From: Agarilytica rhodophyticola
GTDB lineage: Bacteria; Pseudomonadota; Gammaproteobacteria; Pseudomonadales; Cellvibrionaceae
DNA length: 64,000 nucleotides
Assembly: GCF_002157225.2 (NCBI RefSeq)
Contig: NZ_CP020038.1
Span: 4,618,501 to 4,682,500 of the forward strand
Direction: 5' to 3'
A program made the translations under genes and the position numbers. Under the pieces are notes generated by a model that was not told where the DNA came from, ran no database searches, and worked only from the letters and a program-made list of their open reading frames with translations. Positions 10,048 to 19,162 of the stretch are shown piece after piece (position 1 is the stretch's first letter; each line of letters begins with the position of its first letter).

Positions 10048-10111
10048 ACGTGAAACACGTGAATCTCTTATCGATAATTGACATATTCGTTTTTTAGCGG
10101 CGCAGTATAAT
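10048..10111. promoter_or_regulatory. ffh / ypjD divergent intergenic region
   Basis: A perfect inverted repeat ACGTG-AAA-CACGT lies at 10048-10060. On the plus strand a consensus TATAAT -10 lies at 10106-10111, and a TTGACA at 10078-10083. The TTGACA is 22 nt from the TATAAT, too far for a normal pair, so only the -10 is suggestive. Confidence 0.35.
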
Positions 10112-10275
10112 GTTAAAGCTCTCGAAAAACGACCTTTGACAGAAATATAGCCGCCTTTCGACTTGCCAAGCGTCTCATGACCCAATACTCTTAGGGATTG
10201 TCCATACAACTCATTACCTTGTTACCTATACTCACCCACCGATTTATCAGACAAGAGACAAGACATCAGATATCT

Positions 10276-11067
10276 ATGGCCAGCTTTTTGACAATCTCTT
10301 TTTATACCGCTGCTTGGGCTTACATTCTCAATGCACTTATGCGCAGGCAAAACATTGCAGCGACAAAAGTGCTTGCTGTGATTGCATCAGGACTTGTAGC
10401 ACACGCCATTGCTGTTTATTTTTCCTTAGTTAAACAGGATGGCTTAGAGCTGGGGTTTTTCAAAATAGCATCTCTGTTTTTTTTCGTCATCAATTTATTA
10501 GTGCTTATGAGCAGTCTGCGCAAGCCTCTTCACAACCTGTTTGTCTTCTTAATGCCTTTATCGATCATGGGGCTGATTGTGGGGGAATTCTTTAATAGCC
10601 CGGTTACTAGTGGCAGTCAGCTAAGCCCAGGTATCGTAGCCCATATACTGCTCTCTATATTGGCCTATAGCTTATTGACGATAGCCAGCATGCAGGCGCT
10701 ATTACTTTCTTACCAAAATAAGCAGCTAAAGAGCAAACAGTTTAACGGTTTAATGAGCATTATGCCGCCACTGCAGACTATGGAATCGCTGTTGTTTGAT
10801 ATTGTCAGAGCAGGTTTCTTGTTTCTGACGCTATCTGTTATCACTGGAATAATCTACATAGACGATATATTTGTCCAAAAACTATCCCACAAAACGGTAT
10901 TTTCTCTCCTGTCATGGATTATTTATGCCGTTCTTTTAACCGGCCACCAAATTTATGGCTGGCGCGGAGCTGCGGCTATACGTTGGGTGTTAGGCGGCTT
11001 TGTCGCTTTAATGCTCGCTTATTTTGGCAGCAAATTAGTCATTGAGGTCATATTAGGTAGTAGCTAG
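10276..11067 (+). CDS. ypjD: YpjD-like integral membrane protein of the CcsA/CytC family
   Basis: A polytopic inner-membrane protein of the cytochrome c assembly (CcsA) superfamily. Family members conserved next to ffh are called YpjD and have no settled reaction. About eight hydrophobic helices can be seen, with the family segments SPGIVAHILLSILAYSLLTIA and LSWIIYAVLLTGHQIYGWRG. I start at ATG 10276, giving 263 residues, the length of E. coli YpjD. An in-frame TTG at 10198 would add 26 less typical residues. It precedes the CNNM gene, as in Pseudomonas. Confidence 0.85.
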   Translation: MASFLTISFYTAAWAYILNALMRRQNIAATKVLAVIASGLVAHAIAVYFSLVKQDGLELGFFKIASLFFFVINLLVLMSSLRKPLHNLFVFLMPLSIMGLIVGEFFNSPVTSGSQLSPGIVAHILLSILAYSLLTIASMQALLLSYQNKQLKSKQFNGLMSIMPPLQTMESLLFDIVRAGFLFLTLSVITGIIYIDDIFVQKLSHKTVFSLLSWIIYAVLLTGHQIYGWRGAAAIRWVLGGFVALMLAYFGSKLVIEVILGSS

Positions 11068-11152
11068 ATAAAAACGGGCAAACTTCTACTTGAATAAGTA
11101 TTGAAAGTCGTTCTAATATGCCGTTCAGATTGCAACATAGGTTATCGCTTCA

Positions 11153-12436
11153 TTGAACGACCTCTCAACACCCATACTCTTTGGGATACTGGCTTTTCTA
11201 ATTGTACTTTCGGGGTTTTTCTCCAGCTCAGAGACTGGCATGTTGTCTTTGAATCGGTATCGCCTGAAACATTTAGTTAAGAATAAAAATCGCGCTGCAA
11301 TTCAGGCCTCTAAACTGCTCGATCGTCCTGACCGCTTAATTGGCGTAATTCTCATCGGCAATAACTTTGTCAATATTATGGCAACAGTAATCGCTGGCAT
11401 CCTCACTGCTAGACTAATCGGCGAGTGGGCAACTGTATGGCTGCTGCCAATAGTACTAACCATAGTGATATTAATCTTTGCTGAAGTCACACCTAAGTCT
11501 GTGGCGGCGGTATATCCTGAGAAGATCGCCTTTCCAGCAAGTTTTATTCTTGCCCCCCTACTATTGTTGCTTTTACCGATGGTGTGGATGATTAACGTGA
11601 TATCCAATGGTATAGCTCGTCTATTCGGTCTAGATCCGGCAGGTTCTGCACTTACCGACCATCTGCGGCCAGAAGAGCTTAGAACCGTTGTTGATGAAGC
11701 TGGTGACTTGATACCTGATCAACACCAAGGCATGTTGCTAAACGTGCTAGATTTAGAGAAAGCGTCAGTAGAAGACATTTTAGTGCCACGCAACGATATA
11801 CTTGGTATAGATTTGGAAAATGATATTGATACCATAATCGACGTTATTCAAAGTACAGAATACACGCGTATCCCAGTTTATGAAGGTGATATCAATACCA
11901 TTGTTGGTGTTCTTCACCAGCGCAATGTCGCCAAGTTCCTCAAGAGCGAAGGCAGCACAGCAATTACCCATGCAGCTATCAAACAGTTGGCCTCTGAACC
12001 CTATTTCATCCCAGAATCAACCCCGCTATCGACACAGCTGCTGAACTTTCAAAAAGAGAAGCAACGAATGGCAATTGTTGTGGATGAATACGGCGATGTA
12101 ATGGGGCTGGCAACTTTAGTGGATTTGCTTGAACAAATTGTTGGCGACTTTGCTACGGATGCGTCTACGGAAGAAAATCAGGAGATAATCAAGTACTCAG
12201 GTAACTCTTATCTGATAGATGCCTCTGCATCCATAAGAGATATAAACCGTAACCTCAGTTGGGAACTACCCACTGACGGGCCAAAAACATTGAACGGGAT
12301 TATTATCGAGTATCTGGAAAATATTCCAGATGCGATTGTCAGCTTTGAAATTGACAACTACCGCTTTGAAATAAAAGAAATTGGCGAAACGCGTATCGAT
12401 AAGGCGCTTGTTCATCAGAAGACAAACGAGTCATAG
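11153..12436 (+). CDS. CNNM/CorB-type transporter-like protein (DUF21, CBS pair, CorC/HlyC domain)
   Basis: Inner-membrane protein of the CNNM/CorB family, linked to magnesium (and cobalt) efflux. Residues 1-190 form the DUF21 transmembrane domain, with the family segments GFFSSSETGMLSLNRYRL and LIGNNFVNIMATV. A CBS pair follows (about 200-320, beginning DILVPRNDILGID), then a CorC_HlyC FAD-binding-like domain (about 340-420). The start codon is TTG at 11153, with the conserved N-terminus immediately after it. The 427-residue length is typical. It is convergent with the Nudix gene, with stops almost touching. Confidence 0.9.
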   Translation: MNDLSTPILFGILAFLIVLSGFFSSSETGMLSLNRYRLKHLVKNKNRAAIQASKLLDRPDRLIGVILIGNNFVNIMATVIAGILTARLIGEWATVWLLPIVLTIVILIFAEVTPKSVAAVYPEKIAFPASFILAPLLLLLLPMVWMINVISNGIARLFGLDPAGSALTDHLRPEELRTVVDEAGDLIPDQHQGMLLNVLDLEKASVEDILVPRNDILGIDLENDIDTIIDVIQSTEYTRIPVYEGDINTIVGVLHQRNVAKFLKSEGSTAITHAAIKQLASEPYFIPESTPLSTQLLNFQKEKQRMAIVVDEYGDVMGLATLVDLLEQIVGDFATDASTEENQEIIKYSGNSYLIDASASIRDINRNLSWELPTDGPKTLNGIIIEYLENIPDAIVSFEIDNYRFEIKEIGETRIDKALVHQKTNES

Positions 12437-12437
12437 T

Positions 12438-12998
12438 TTATTTGCCGTATATAACCTCGGGAGCGGGATTGGTTCGACGAATTTGCTTTTCATAGACGCG
12501 ATTAATCACCTCCACAATGACGCGAGCGGTAAAGCCCCAAATGGTATACCCCATCCAATCATAAGCTGGAGACCAGTACTCGCGTCCTTCCAGCTCAAAG
12601 ATATCGGTACGAATTCGCGTATCTTCGAAAAAGAAATCAAGCGGCACCCAAAACATCGACTGCAGCTCGCCCAAATTAATTTCTAGACCAGATGTGGAGT
12701 CTACGCGTCCCACATAAGGGCTCACACACATTCCACCTCGAGTATAATTCGCCGGAAGCTCATCGATAATCTGAACTCTGGAAGGCTCAAGGCCCACTTC
12801 TTCGTGGCTTTCTCTGAGCGCGGTATCAAGCAAGCTCTGATCATCTGGCTCCCACTTACCACCTGGAAAAGCCACCTCGCCACCATGAATCGACAGATGC
12901 TCTGCTCGCTGGGTAAGTAATAGTGATTCTTTATCCGGATATTCGCCGGCGATAGCTACCAATACTGCTGCCTTATTTCTAAATTGCTCCGCTTGCAC
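12438..12998 (-). CDS. Nudix hydrolase, NudL/CoA pyrophosphatase family
   Basis: Predicted to hydrolyse coenzyme A or its derivatives to 3',5'-ADP and phosphopantetheine. The UPF0035 signature LSIHGGEVAFPGG precedes a Nudix box running from GGKWEPDD to RESHEEVGL. The position six after the first Gly is Asp rather than Glu, as in E. coli NudL, which supports the subfamily call. The start is GTG at 12998. Length 186 residues. Confidence 0.88.
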   Translation of the reverse strand: MQAEQFRNKAAVLVAIAGEYPDKESLLLTQRAEHLSIHGGEVAFPGGKWEPDDQSLLDTALRESHEEVGLEPSRVQIIDELPANYTRGGMCVSPYVGRVDSTSGLEINLGELQSMFWVPLDFFFEDTRIRTDIFELEGREYWSPAYDWMGYTIWGFTARVIVEVINRVYEKQIRRTNPAPEVIYGK

Positions 12999-13332
12999 GT
13001 TTTATATGCTCTGTTTTATGTTCTAATGATATTAAACTGACGGTGATCGTTGTTCAACGAACAGAAGCTCAACTTATGATAAGTAGTTCAGAAAATGTTA
13101 ATTATAACTTTTTAATCTAGCTTTACCTATACACATAGCAACGAGATATCTGTTAGTATTTTTTTTACACAAAAAAACCTTTTGGCGCCATTATTGGTTT
13201 AATGGCTCACTTATAAATTAGCACAGGCAAGATTATAGGTAAGATTTAAGTTTCGGGGGGAGCTTAAATTTTTAAATAACCAAAGGTTATAGAATTCGTA
13301 GTTTTAGGAGTAAATACAACGGGGTTGTAGAT
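12999..13332. promoter_or_regulatory. Intergenic region with a leader hairpin before the DUF3135 gene
   Basis: No gene is seen. The DNA is AT-rich. A stem ATTTAAG (13244-13250) / CTTAAAT (13263-13269) closes a G-rich loop and is followed by TTTTT, so it could act as an attenuator or weak terminator in the leader of the gene at 13333. Confidence 0.3.
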
Positions 13333-13653
13333 ATGTACGAGAAATGGCCAAGTTTTGATGAATTAAAAAAACTTGCTGAGCAGTCGCCAGAAAAACTTGA
13401 AGAATTTCGAGAAAGACAAGTTCAAGCATTAATAGAACAAGCACCGGAGAGAATTAGAAAGCGCTTACAGGGACTTCAGTTCCAAATAAATTGCCAGCGA
13501 GAGCTACACAAGACACCTCTTGCCTCCTGCATCGCGATTTCACAAATGATGCATGAGTCTCTCGCTAAACTTAATGAAGCTTTCAGCGCTAATCATGCTG
13601 ATACTTCTTTTAACGAGAGAAACGACAATAACGTTATCCCTTTTGCAGGTTAA
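13333..13653 (+). CDS. DUF3135 small protein
   Basis: A 106-residue soluble, mostly helical protein whose sequence (YEKWPSFDELKKLAEQSPEK, then RLQGLQFQINCQRELHKTPL) fits DUF3135, a gammaproteobacterial family without assigned function. Residues 1-50 are highly charged and likely helical. The C-terminal tail is Asn/Asp-rich. The start ATG follows a GGGG tract. It is convergent with the YqfO-like gene and overlaps it by 4 nt at the stops. Confidence 0.75.
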   Translation: MYEKWPSFDELKKLAEQSPEKLEEFRERQVQALIEQAPERIRKRLQGLQFQINCQRELHKTPLASCIAISQMMHESLAKLNEAFSANHADTSFNERNDNNVIPFAG

Positions 13654-13961
13654 AAGTCCACTAAGGTACACACATCGTAGGCCGGCTCTTCATATGGGTG
13701 TGCATGCTTCATGGCATCCATAACTGCATGAATATTATTATCCGGGCATACCATTTCCACTCGATATTCGGGCAGTAACTCCAATTCATTAGGTTGCCCG
13801 ATAAATGGCTGGCTTTGGCTGTTGGGGCGGAACTGCCCCTGTCCTAAACACTGCCAGCAGCATTGATCATAGTCTCCTATCCTTCCCGCCCCAGCTCTAA
13901 ACATCGCATTTTTCACTATCTCCAAGTGGCTTGGGGGTACATAAAACCCAATCTTAAACAT
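13650..13961 (-). CDS. YqfO/NIF3-insert-like small protein
   Basis: A 103-residue stand-alone version of the CutA-like domain inserted in NIF3/YqfO proteins. It begins MFKIGFYVPPSHLEIVK and carries GAGRIGDYDQCCWQCLGQGQ and the C-terminal HPYEEPAYDV, all hallmarks of the family. It is probably trimeric and may bind metal. Its biological role is not established. No NIF3 catalytic domain is present. Confidence 0.85.
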   Translation of the reverse strand: MFKIGFYVPPSHLEIVKNAMFRAGAGRIGDYDQCCWQCLGQGQFRPNSQSQPFIGQPNELELLPEYRVEMVCPDNNIHAVMDAMKHAHPYEEPAYDVCTLVDF

Positions 13962-14053
13962 GACGCTGAACCTCGATACAAAATAGAATTTCTTTAATGA
14001 TTACTATGAGACTTTCAAGTAAGATGATGCCCCTTTTAAATACTGCCTAAATT

Positions 14054-14893
14054 ATGCACTTATTTGTAGACAATCTAACTAACGTCGATTTTAGTTTTTT
14101 ACACCCCACACGTGGATTAGTAGGAGAGACATGGCTCGCGAGTGTCGAACTCTTTGGTGAGCTAGATGAACAAGGCATGGTGGTAGACTTTGGTATAGTC
14201 AAAGCCCTCATACGACGCTGGCTGGACGAGGAAATCGACCATCGCTTATTGCTCCCCAAAGCATCGCCAAGTCTGCTATCTCTAGTTGATAGCGAGGCAA
14301 GCTACAGACTCGATTGGACATATCAGGGCAAACATATCAGCTGTGCTTGTCCTTCGCAGGCGCTGACACTGATAGATGATCAAGTCATCACTACAGAATC
14401 TGTTGCCAAGTGGTGTATTGATAAATTGATGCCACAATTCCCGAACTCAGTATCAGAACTCAAACTCACTTTTCAACCCGAGCATATCGAAAGCCCTTAC
14501 TACCACTACAGTCATGGGCTTAAAAAACATAACGGCAACTGCCAGCGCATTGCTCACGGTCACAGGTCGAGAATATCTATATTGCGAAACGGCGAGCCAA
14601 GTCACGCCGATATGCAACGCTGGGCGCAGCAGTGGCAGGATATTTATATCGGTACACAAGAAGACCTAGTGACGGGGAACATAGGCGACAACCATGCGTT
14701 TTCATATGCCACATCACAAGGAGAGTTTTATCTTGAGTTACCGAAGTCCCAGTGCTATCTCATTAACACAGATACTACCGTAGAATTGATTGCCCAGCAT
14801 ATTGCCACAACCCTTAAAGCTGAAAACCCTGATGATACCTTTATCGTAAAAGCCTATGAGGGACTCGCTAAAGGCGCACAGGTAAAGCTCTAG
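14054..14893 (+). CDS. 6-carboxytetrahydropterin synthase-like protein, two PTPS/QueD domains
   Basis: A 279-residue fusion of two PTPS-fold halves. The first half keeps the C-terminal part of the QueD active site (VVDFGIVK at 43-50, IDHRLL at 61-66, E115 in TTESVAKW) but lacks a clear Cys/His zinc site. The second half has the zinc/catalytic segment: YHYSHGLK near 150-157, then NCQRIAHGH at 162-170 with C163, H168 and H170. Single-domain QueD is about 120 residues. A role in pterin or queuosine-precursor chemistry is inferred. No other que gene is nearby. The gene converges on the NRDE gene. Confidence 0.8.
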   Translation: MHLFVDNLTNVDFSFLHPTRGLVGETWLASVELFGELDEQGMVVDFGIVKALIRRWLDEEIDHRLLLPKASPSLLSLVDSEASYRLDWTYQGKHISCACPSQALTLIDDQVITTESVAKWCIDKLMPQFPNSVSELKLTFQPEHIESPYYHYSHGLKKHNGNCQRIAHGHRSRISILRNGEPSHADMQRWAQQWQDIYIGTQEDLVTGNIGDNHAFSYATSQGEFYLELPKSQCYLINTDTTVELIAQHIATTLKAENPDDTFIVKAYEGLAKGAQVKL

Positions 14894-14899
14894 GCCACT

Positions 14900-15622
14900 T
14901 CAAGCTCTTACTAGTGCTAAGCCTTTATCAAGGGAGGTATTGCACAGAGGGCCATCAGAGTAACGATAGCAAACAGTATCCGCACAAACATGAATGTGAG
15001 AAAAGCTCACCGTTTGTGCGTCTTCACGATGCATACACATGGACAACGCAGATTTGGAGGGAAAATGGCTGGCATGCATGGCAAGAAAACTGTCTTCAGT
15101 TTGTTCCGCTCCATCACCAATCATATCGCGATACACACTCATGCGAGCGGCAAAGACTTCATCATACCTAACTGACGAGGATATCAGTGGTGATTTTTGT
15201 AGAATCTCTTCGAGCTGTCTACCATTCCATCGCAGCATAGCAACACCATTATCTATCTCTTGTTCAGGACTGAACAAAAGCAGAGAAAAGGGCGCATATT
15301 TGGAGAGATTAAGATTGCTCACCAGCTCACGAGCTTCATCTATAGAAGCGCATGCAGCACAGTCACGGACAATTTGACCGCGAGAAATAAGTCTGCCTTT
15401 TGGCCAACGGCCTTGATAGAAATTTAACAAGGCAAACGTAAGACCATTTTCATTGCTAGCACACCAAGTGCCCTGCCCGACTGGGTCGATGGGCATAACA
15501 GCTCGTATATCAGAGTCTTGAATAACTTTTGGCGGGATAGCCGCAGCACGCGTTTTTTGCTCATCCCGATTAAAAAATACGTGGTAACCAGTATCAGCCA
15601 CCAACCAACTTACTGTGCACAT
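14900..15622 (-). CDS. NRDE (TANGO2-type) family protein
   Basis: A 240-residue protein of the NRDE family, recognised from its N-terminus (MCTVSWLVADTGYHVFFNRD) with the NRDE-type FNRDE motif and Cys2 directly after the initiator Met, reminiscent of Ntn hydrolases. The biochemical reaction is unknown; the eukaryotic relative TANGO2 has been linked to membrane or haem handling. Last gene of a leftward six-gene operon. Its start overlaps the DinB gene by 13 nt, which implies coupled translation. Confidence 0.85.
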   Translation of the reverse strand: MCTVSWLVADTGYHVFFNRDEQKTRAAAIPPKVIQDSDIRAVMPIDPVGQGTWCASNENGLTFALLNFYQGRWPKGRLISRGQIVRDCAACASIDEARELVSNLNLSKYAPFSLLLFSPEQEIDNGVAMLRWNGRQLEEILQKSPLISSSVRYDEVFAARMSVYRDMIGDGAEQTEDSFLAMHASHFPSKSALSMCMHREDAQTVSFSHIHVCADTVCYRYSDGPLCNTSLDKGLALVRA

Positions 15623-16221
15623 GCAAGTTTTTCTTGTGGCTCAATGTTTTCTTGCTTTTCACTTGCGCTCGCCTCCTTTGCTTCTTCGCGGAGGAAAGTT
15701 GCTGTAGCAGGTGCGACGCCCAAGTTTTCATCGAGTTCGACGCCCTGTAATTTAGCGATAACAGATATCAGAGCATAATGATGCACCGCATGACTGCTAG
15801 CAAATATAAGTTCTCTTAATGTGGTAGTTGGGATGGTAACGCTATGAGTTTCTTCGATAGTTACTTCTGTCTGTACAAGTACATGCTGCTCAAGTTTTGG
15901 CAGTCTGCCCGATATATGCTCCAGGCAAACTACCATCCAGTCTTTAATTTGCTGTAGTTCTGCAATCGCCGTGGTTCTACAAGTTTCAATATCTGCGCCC
16001 CGTCGTCTCGCATCGAAATCGATAAGCCCCTCTTGTTTTGGTGCAGTAATAGCAAGAAACATATCAACAACGTGACGGAAGTGCTGGCCAATGGTACTTT
16101 TCACATAAGGCGTAACAACAAACTGGTATTGCTCATCCGACAGGGATTCAATCAAGCCTATCCCTTGGTCTACGGCTTCAATATTTCCGATTACAACGGA
16201 ACGAACTGCATCTAATTTCAT
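15610..16221 (-). CDS. DinB-like four-helix-bundle protein
   Basis: A 203-residue protein of the DinB/YfiT superfamily, which includes metal-dependent thiol S-transferases. Potential metal ligands are H47/H50 (IGQHFRHVVDMF) and H144/H147/H148 (SSHAVHHYALIS), spaced as in the family. The last 30 residues are Glu/Ala-rich and look disordered. It is 4 nt downstream of the DoxX-like gene and overlaps the NRDE gene. Substrate unknown. Confidence 0.8.
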   Translation of the reverse strand: MKLDAVRSVVIGNIEAVDQGIGLIESLSDEQYQFVVTPYVKSTIGQHFRHVVDMFLAITAPKQEGLIDFDARRRGADIETCRTTAIAELQQIKDWMVVCLEHISGRLPKLEQHVLVQTEVTIEETHSVTIPTTTLRELIFASSHAVHHYALISVIAKLQGVELDENLGVAPATATFLREEAKEASASEKQENIEPQEKLACAQ

Positions 16222-16225
16222 TAAC

Positions 16226-16687
16226 TTACCCGTGCGAGCGCGGAAACATACCGCGAATTTGGCTCTCTTTTGATATCCAGTCTTTTGTAATCAATGATAA
16301 TGAACAAGCCCATGTAATGCATGCCATAATAAACAGCGTGCCACCATCATCCCCAATAACTGCCCCATTTTGGTCAAAACTGGGCATTATAATACCCAAT
16401 GGCGTAAATAGGTGGAATACTATCGCACCAGACATAATTTCAAAAGCAAGAAGTGCGCCCCAGGCCCAGAATCTGCTAAAAAGAATTATTGATGCGACCA
16501 GTTCCAAGCCTCCGATCAGGTATCCCCCAGCAGATGCAAACCACTCCATTCCCATCCACTCTCCGAGTACGCCAAAAATGTGCTCAGTCTCATACGATCC
16601 AGAAAACTTAAAAAACAGAGACTGTACAAAGACAAATGCTATCCAAGCTGCAGCAATCCAACGCCAGTTTTGTTTAACAAATAACAT
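16226..16687 (-). CDS. DoxX-like four-helix membrane protein
   Basis: A 153-residue integral membrane protein with four predicted helices (near residues 8-26, 50-72, 75-100 and 118-140). The KFSGSYETEHIFG and GGYLIGGLELVASIILF segments resemble DoxX-like or DoxX/SURF4 proteins. DoxX-type proteins have been tied to quinone or thiol redox systems, but no reaction can be assigned here. It lies between the YHS and DinB genes in the operon. Confidence 0.65.
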   Translation of the reverse strand: MLFVKQNWRWIAAAWIAFVFVQSLFFKFSGSYETEHIFGVLGEWMGMEWFASAGGYLIGGLELVASIILFSRFWAWGALLAFEIMSGAIVFHLFTPLGIIMPSFDQNGAVIGDDGGTLFIMACITWACSLSLITKDWISKESQIRGMFPRSHG

Positions 16688-16719
16688 TTGAAAGATCCTC
16701 TAAGAAACAACTGCCGATA

Positions 16720-17169
16720 TTACTCGGCAATTTCGGGCCAGTTTTTATCGGCACTTTTGATGAAACCAGGGATGTCTTTAAACCACTTTTGTTGAACGTC
16801 GCCGTTATAGTTGAGATAGAGCTTGTCATCCACTATTTTCCAAAACTTGGGATTCCCTGGCGCTTTGGCACTGTTTGCACCAACAGCCCAAGCACAGTGA
16901 CCACCATATTGAGGCGCATATTTTTCAGGATCAGCTTCAAATAGTTCTTTATTTTTTGCTGAACTGAAATACCATGTGGCTTCCATATATTCGACTTTAT
17001 ACTTCTTTTTACCTTTTTTAGGCTTACCATCAGTAAAGTACGCCACTGTATCGTAGCCCCCAACCGCTTTCTCACTGAAAAAACCTGTGTATATTTCGGC
17101 TGAGCTAAGGCTCGCTAAAAGAAGTGCCGTTAAGCCTATTAACGTGTTCCAAAAATATTTAAGCTTCAT
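16720..17169 (-). CDS. Secreted YHS-domain protein
   Basis: A 149-residue exported protein with a signal peptide (about 1-25, ending LSSAE) and a YHS domain recognised by GGYDTVAYFTDGKPKKG and the following WYFSSAKNKELFEADPEKY. YHS domains are often metal-associated, but the usual cysteines are sparse here. I choose ATG 17169 because it has an AGGA ribosome site. An upstream start at 17190 would add seven residues. In the DedA/ATP-grasp operon. Confidence 0.85.
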   Translation of the reverse strand: MKLKYFWNTLIGLTALLLASLSSAEIYTGFFSEKAVGGYDTVAYFTDGKPKKGKKKYKVEYMEATWYFSSAKNKELFEADPEKYAPQYGGHCAWAVGANSAKAPGNPKFWKIVDDKLYLNYNGDVQQKWFKDIPGFIKSADKNWPEIAE

Positions 17170-17192
17170 AGTATTTTCCTGTAAATTCAATT

Positions 17193-18413
17193 TTAATCAG
17201 TACTTGGATACTCGTTACTCTGTTTAAGTTCACGTAACCAAGTTTTAACTAAAGTTATAGCAGATGGAACACGATGACCTCGTTTGTGCATCTCATACCC
17301 CATCTTAAATAACGTTGTGTACTGTTCGAATAGTGTAGCAAAAGCGCTATACAGTGATGTGCGGCTATCCCAAATATGGGTTTTCTCACTGCTCACACCA
17401 TTGATCTCAATGATGACAAACTCTTTTCCTTCTTTTAACAAATGTATATTGTTAAACTTCACGTCTAACCGACCGTAATGGAAATCGGGAAAGTCTTGCA
17501 TCACTTCGTCTATTTTTTCGCTCAGCTCAGTGCTAATAAATTCGTTACCATTACGAAAAACGCTACCGCGACTATGACTTCCAGCAAATGCCAGAGGCAC
17601 ACACTCTCCTGGCTTAGGTACTGAATATAATCGTTCGACATTTCTTTCGAAATATACATCGCGTAGGATTGAAGCACGAGAATCTTTCAGTATTAGAGTT
17701 TTCAGAGTACTGACTCCATCGCCAATCACGTAGGGTCTGTACTTGAGCGTTATTGAAGTCACTCGGCCTTTCGCTTCGCCCGGCATACGTTCATAAAAAA
17801 CGCCAGCCTCTGCTGAATAAGGTGCAAGCTTTTGCAAAATATAACGTCTTCCTTTAGGGAATAATCGGAGATATTCTACGAGCTGCATTTTGTTGTGGAT
17901 AAGGCGCACGCCGGCACCACGACATCCTAATTCAGGCTTTACAACTAATGGTAAAGTAATATCTTTAGCTTCAGCTTTAGTGAGTTCATTTTCTACATGT
18001 GCCAGCAATGATTCATCACTTTTGTATAACGCGTCATCAACAACATATTCACTAATAACACAAGGCAAAACAAAAGTTTGCGCAAATTCTCCCGCACTCT
18101 CAAGAATGGCAAGTTTCGATTCACCCACCATTCCACCTAAATCAATATGCGGATTTACCACCATAGGCAAACCAAAATTACGGTATCGCAATGAAAGCAA
18201 TATCCAATAAATAACAATAGGAATATAAAAAAACCAGGCTGGCCAAAATTCAAAAAAAGAAACAGGCTTGGAGCCTAGTTCAAGTTTTGGCAGCCCTCGA
18301 TTTTCTGGGTCTTGATTTTCAATATCTTGCATAAATAGCTTTTTTGTTTGTACTGATTGATTGGGTCGCTCTACTTGTGTTTCAACACTATGGCTATTGA
18401 CGTAATTGCTCAT
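17193..18413 (-). CDS. ATP-grasp superfamily protein with N-terminal membrane anchor
   Basis: A 406-residue protein with a single hydrophobic segment (about 58-75) followed by an ATP-grasp domain. ATP-grasp marks are K159 in LPLVVKPELGCRGAGV, the GRLDVKF segment and the terminal metal-binding VIIEINGVSSE. It should activate a carboxylate with ATP and join it to an amine or thiol, probably at the cytoplasmic membrane face. The substrate cannot be read. The ATG overlaps the DedA stop (ATGA), so the two are translationally coupled. Confidence 0.75.
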   Translation of the reverse strand: MSNYVNSHSVETQVERPNQSVQTKKLFMQDIENQDPENRGLPKLELGSKPVSFFEFWPAWFFYIPIVIYWILLSLRYRNFGLPMVVNPHIDLGGMVGESKLAILESAGEFAQTFVLPCVISEYVVDDALYKSDESLLAHVENELTKAEAKDITLPLVVKPELGCRGAGVRLIHNKMQLVEYLRLFPKGRRYILQKLAPYSAEAGVFYERMPGEAKGRVTSITLKYRPYVIGDGVSTLKTLILKDSRASILRDVYFERNVERLYSVPKPGECVPLAFAGSHSRGSVFRNGNEFISTELSEKIDEVMQDFPDFHYGRLDVKFNNIHLLKEGKEFVIIEINGVSSEKTHIWDSRTSLYSAFATLFEQYTTLFKMGYEMHKRGHRVPSAITLVKTWLRELKQSNEYPSTD

Positions 18414-18991
18414 ACTGAAACTCGCTTTTTTTTCGGCTTGTTCATAGATCGACGGGCTAAAACATTATTTGCCACAAGCAAGACAACAGCGATTCCCATA
18501 AGTGCCCACTTCCAGTCACTGTCCTCAAGCCATGCACTTGTGCCAAGAAAATAAACTAGCGTGAATATAGTGCCAATCCAAATAATACCGGCAAAACTCA
18601 TCGCCCAGAGAAAGCGATATAGTGAAATTCTCCATAAACCACAGAGAGTAAAACCAATTGTTCTAAGGCCAGGAATGAAACGGATAATAAAAATATTCGT
18701 CATAGTGCTAAGTCGGAATTGACGACTTAGAGCACGACTTCTAGGGTTTAATAAAATCCACCCTCGCACTCTTCGCCATCGGTGTGCTGCACGACCGAGG
18801 TAATACAGCGCGAGGTCGCCTGAACAAATGCCGATAAAAATAGCCACCACAGATAACGCAACATTCAACTCGCCTTCGGCAGCTAATAACGCACCATATA
18901 TCAAAGCCGCATCTTCCCATATCCAAGCAATCACAATGATTGCCATTACTAATAGCGCTGGGTGATCCGAATATTCTAGTAAGCTTTGCAA
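18410..18991 (-). CDS. DedA/VTT family membrane protein
   Basis: A 193-residue inner-membrane protein with the VTT (SNARE-associated) domain. The segments GALLAAEGELNV, GDLALYYLGRAAHRWRR and FIIRFIPGLRTIGFTLCG include the conserved F-x-R-x-x-P-G-x-R pattern. DedA proteins act in lipid-carrier (undecaprenyl phosphate or phospholipid) flipping and membrane homeostasis. The start is TTG at 18991 after AAGAGAG. First gene of the six-gene operon running to 14900. Confidence 0.9.
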   Translation of the reverse strand: MQSLLEYSDHPALLVMAIIVIAWIWEDAALIYGALLAAEGELNVALSVVAIFIGICSGDLALYYLGRAAHRWRRVRGWILLNPRSRALSRQFRLSTMTNIFIIRFIPGLRTIGFTLCGLWRISLYRFLWAMSFAGIIWIGTIFTLVYFLGTSAWLEDSDWKWALMGIAVVLLVANNVLARRSMNKPKKKRVSV

Positions 18992-19162
18992 AACACTCTC
19001 TTATTAATAATGTATCGGCAAGATGATTTTTGCCAGATTTAGACTACTGTAATAGTGGTTAATTTCCTACAAGAGACACAGACCATTGCGACTCAAAAAC
19101 CCAAAGCACGAAGCCTATAATGTTTATCAACTTAACGGCTTACACAAAAGGGGAAATAAACA

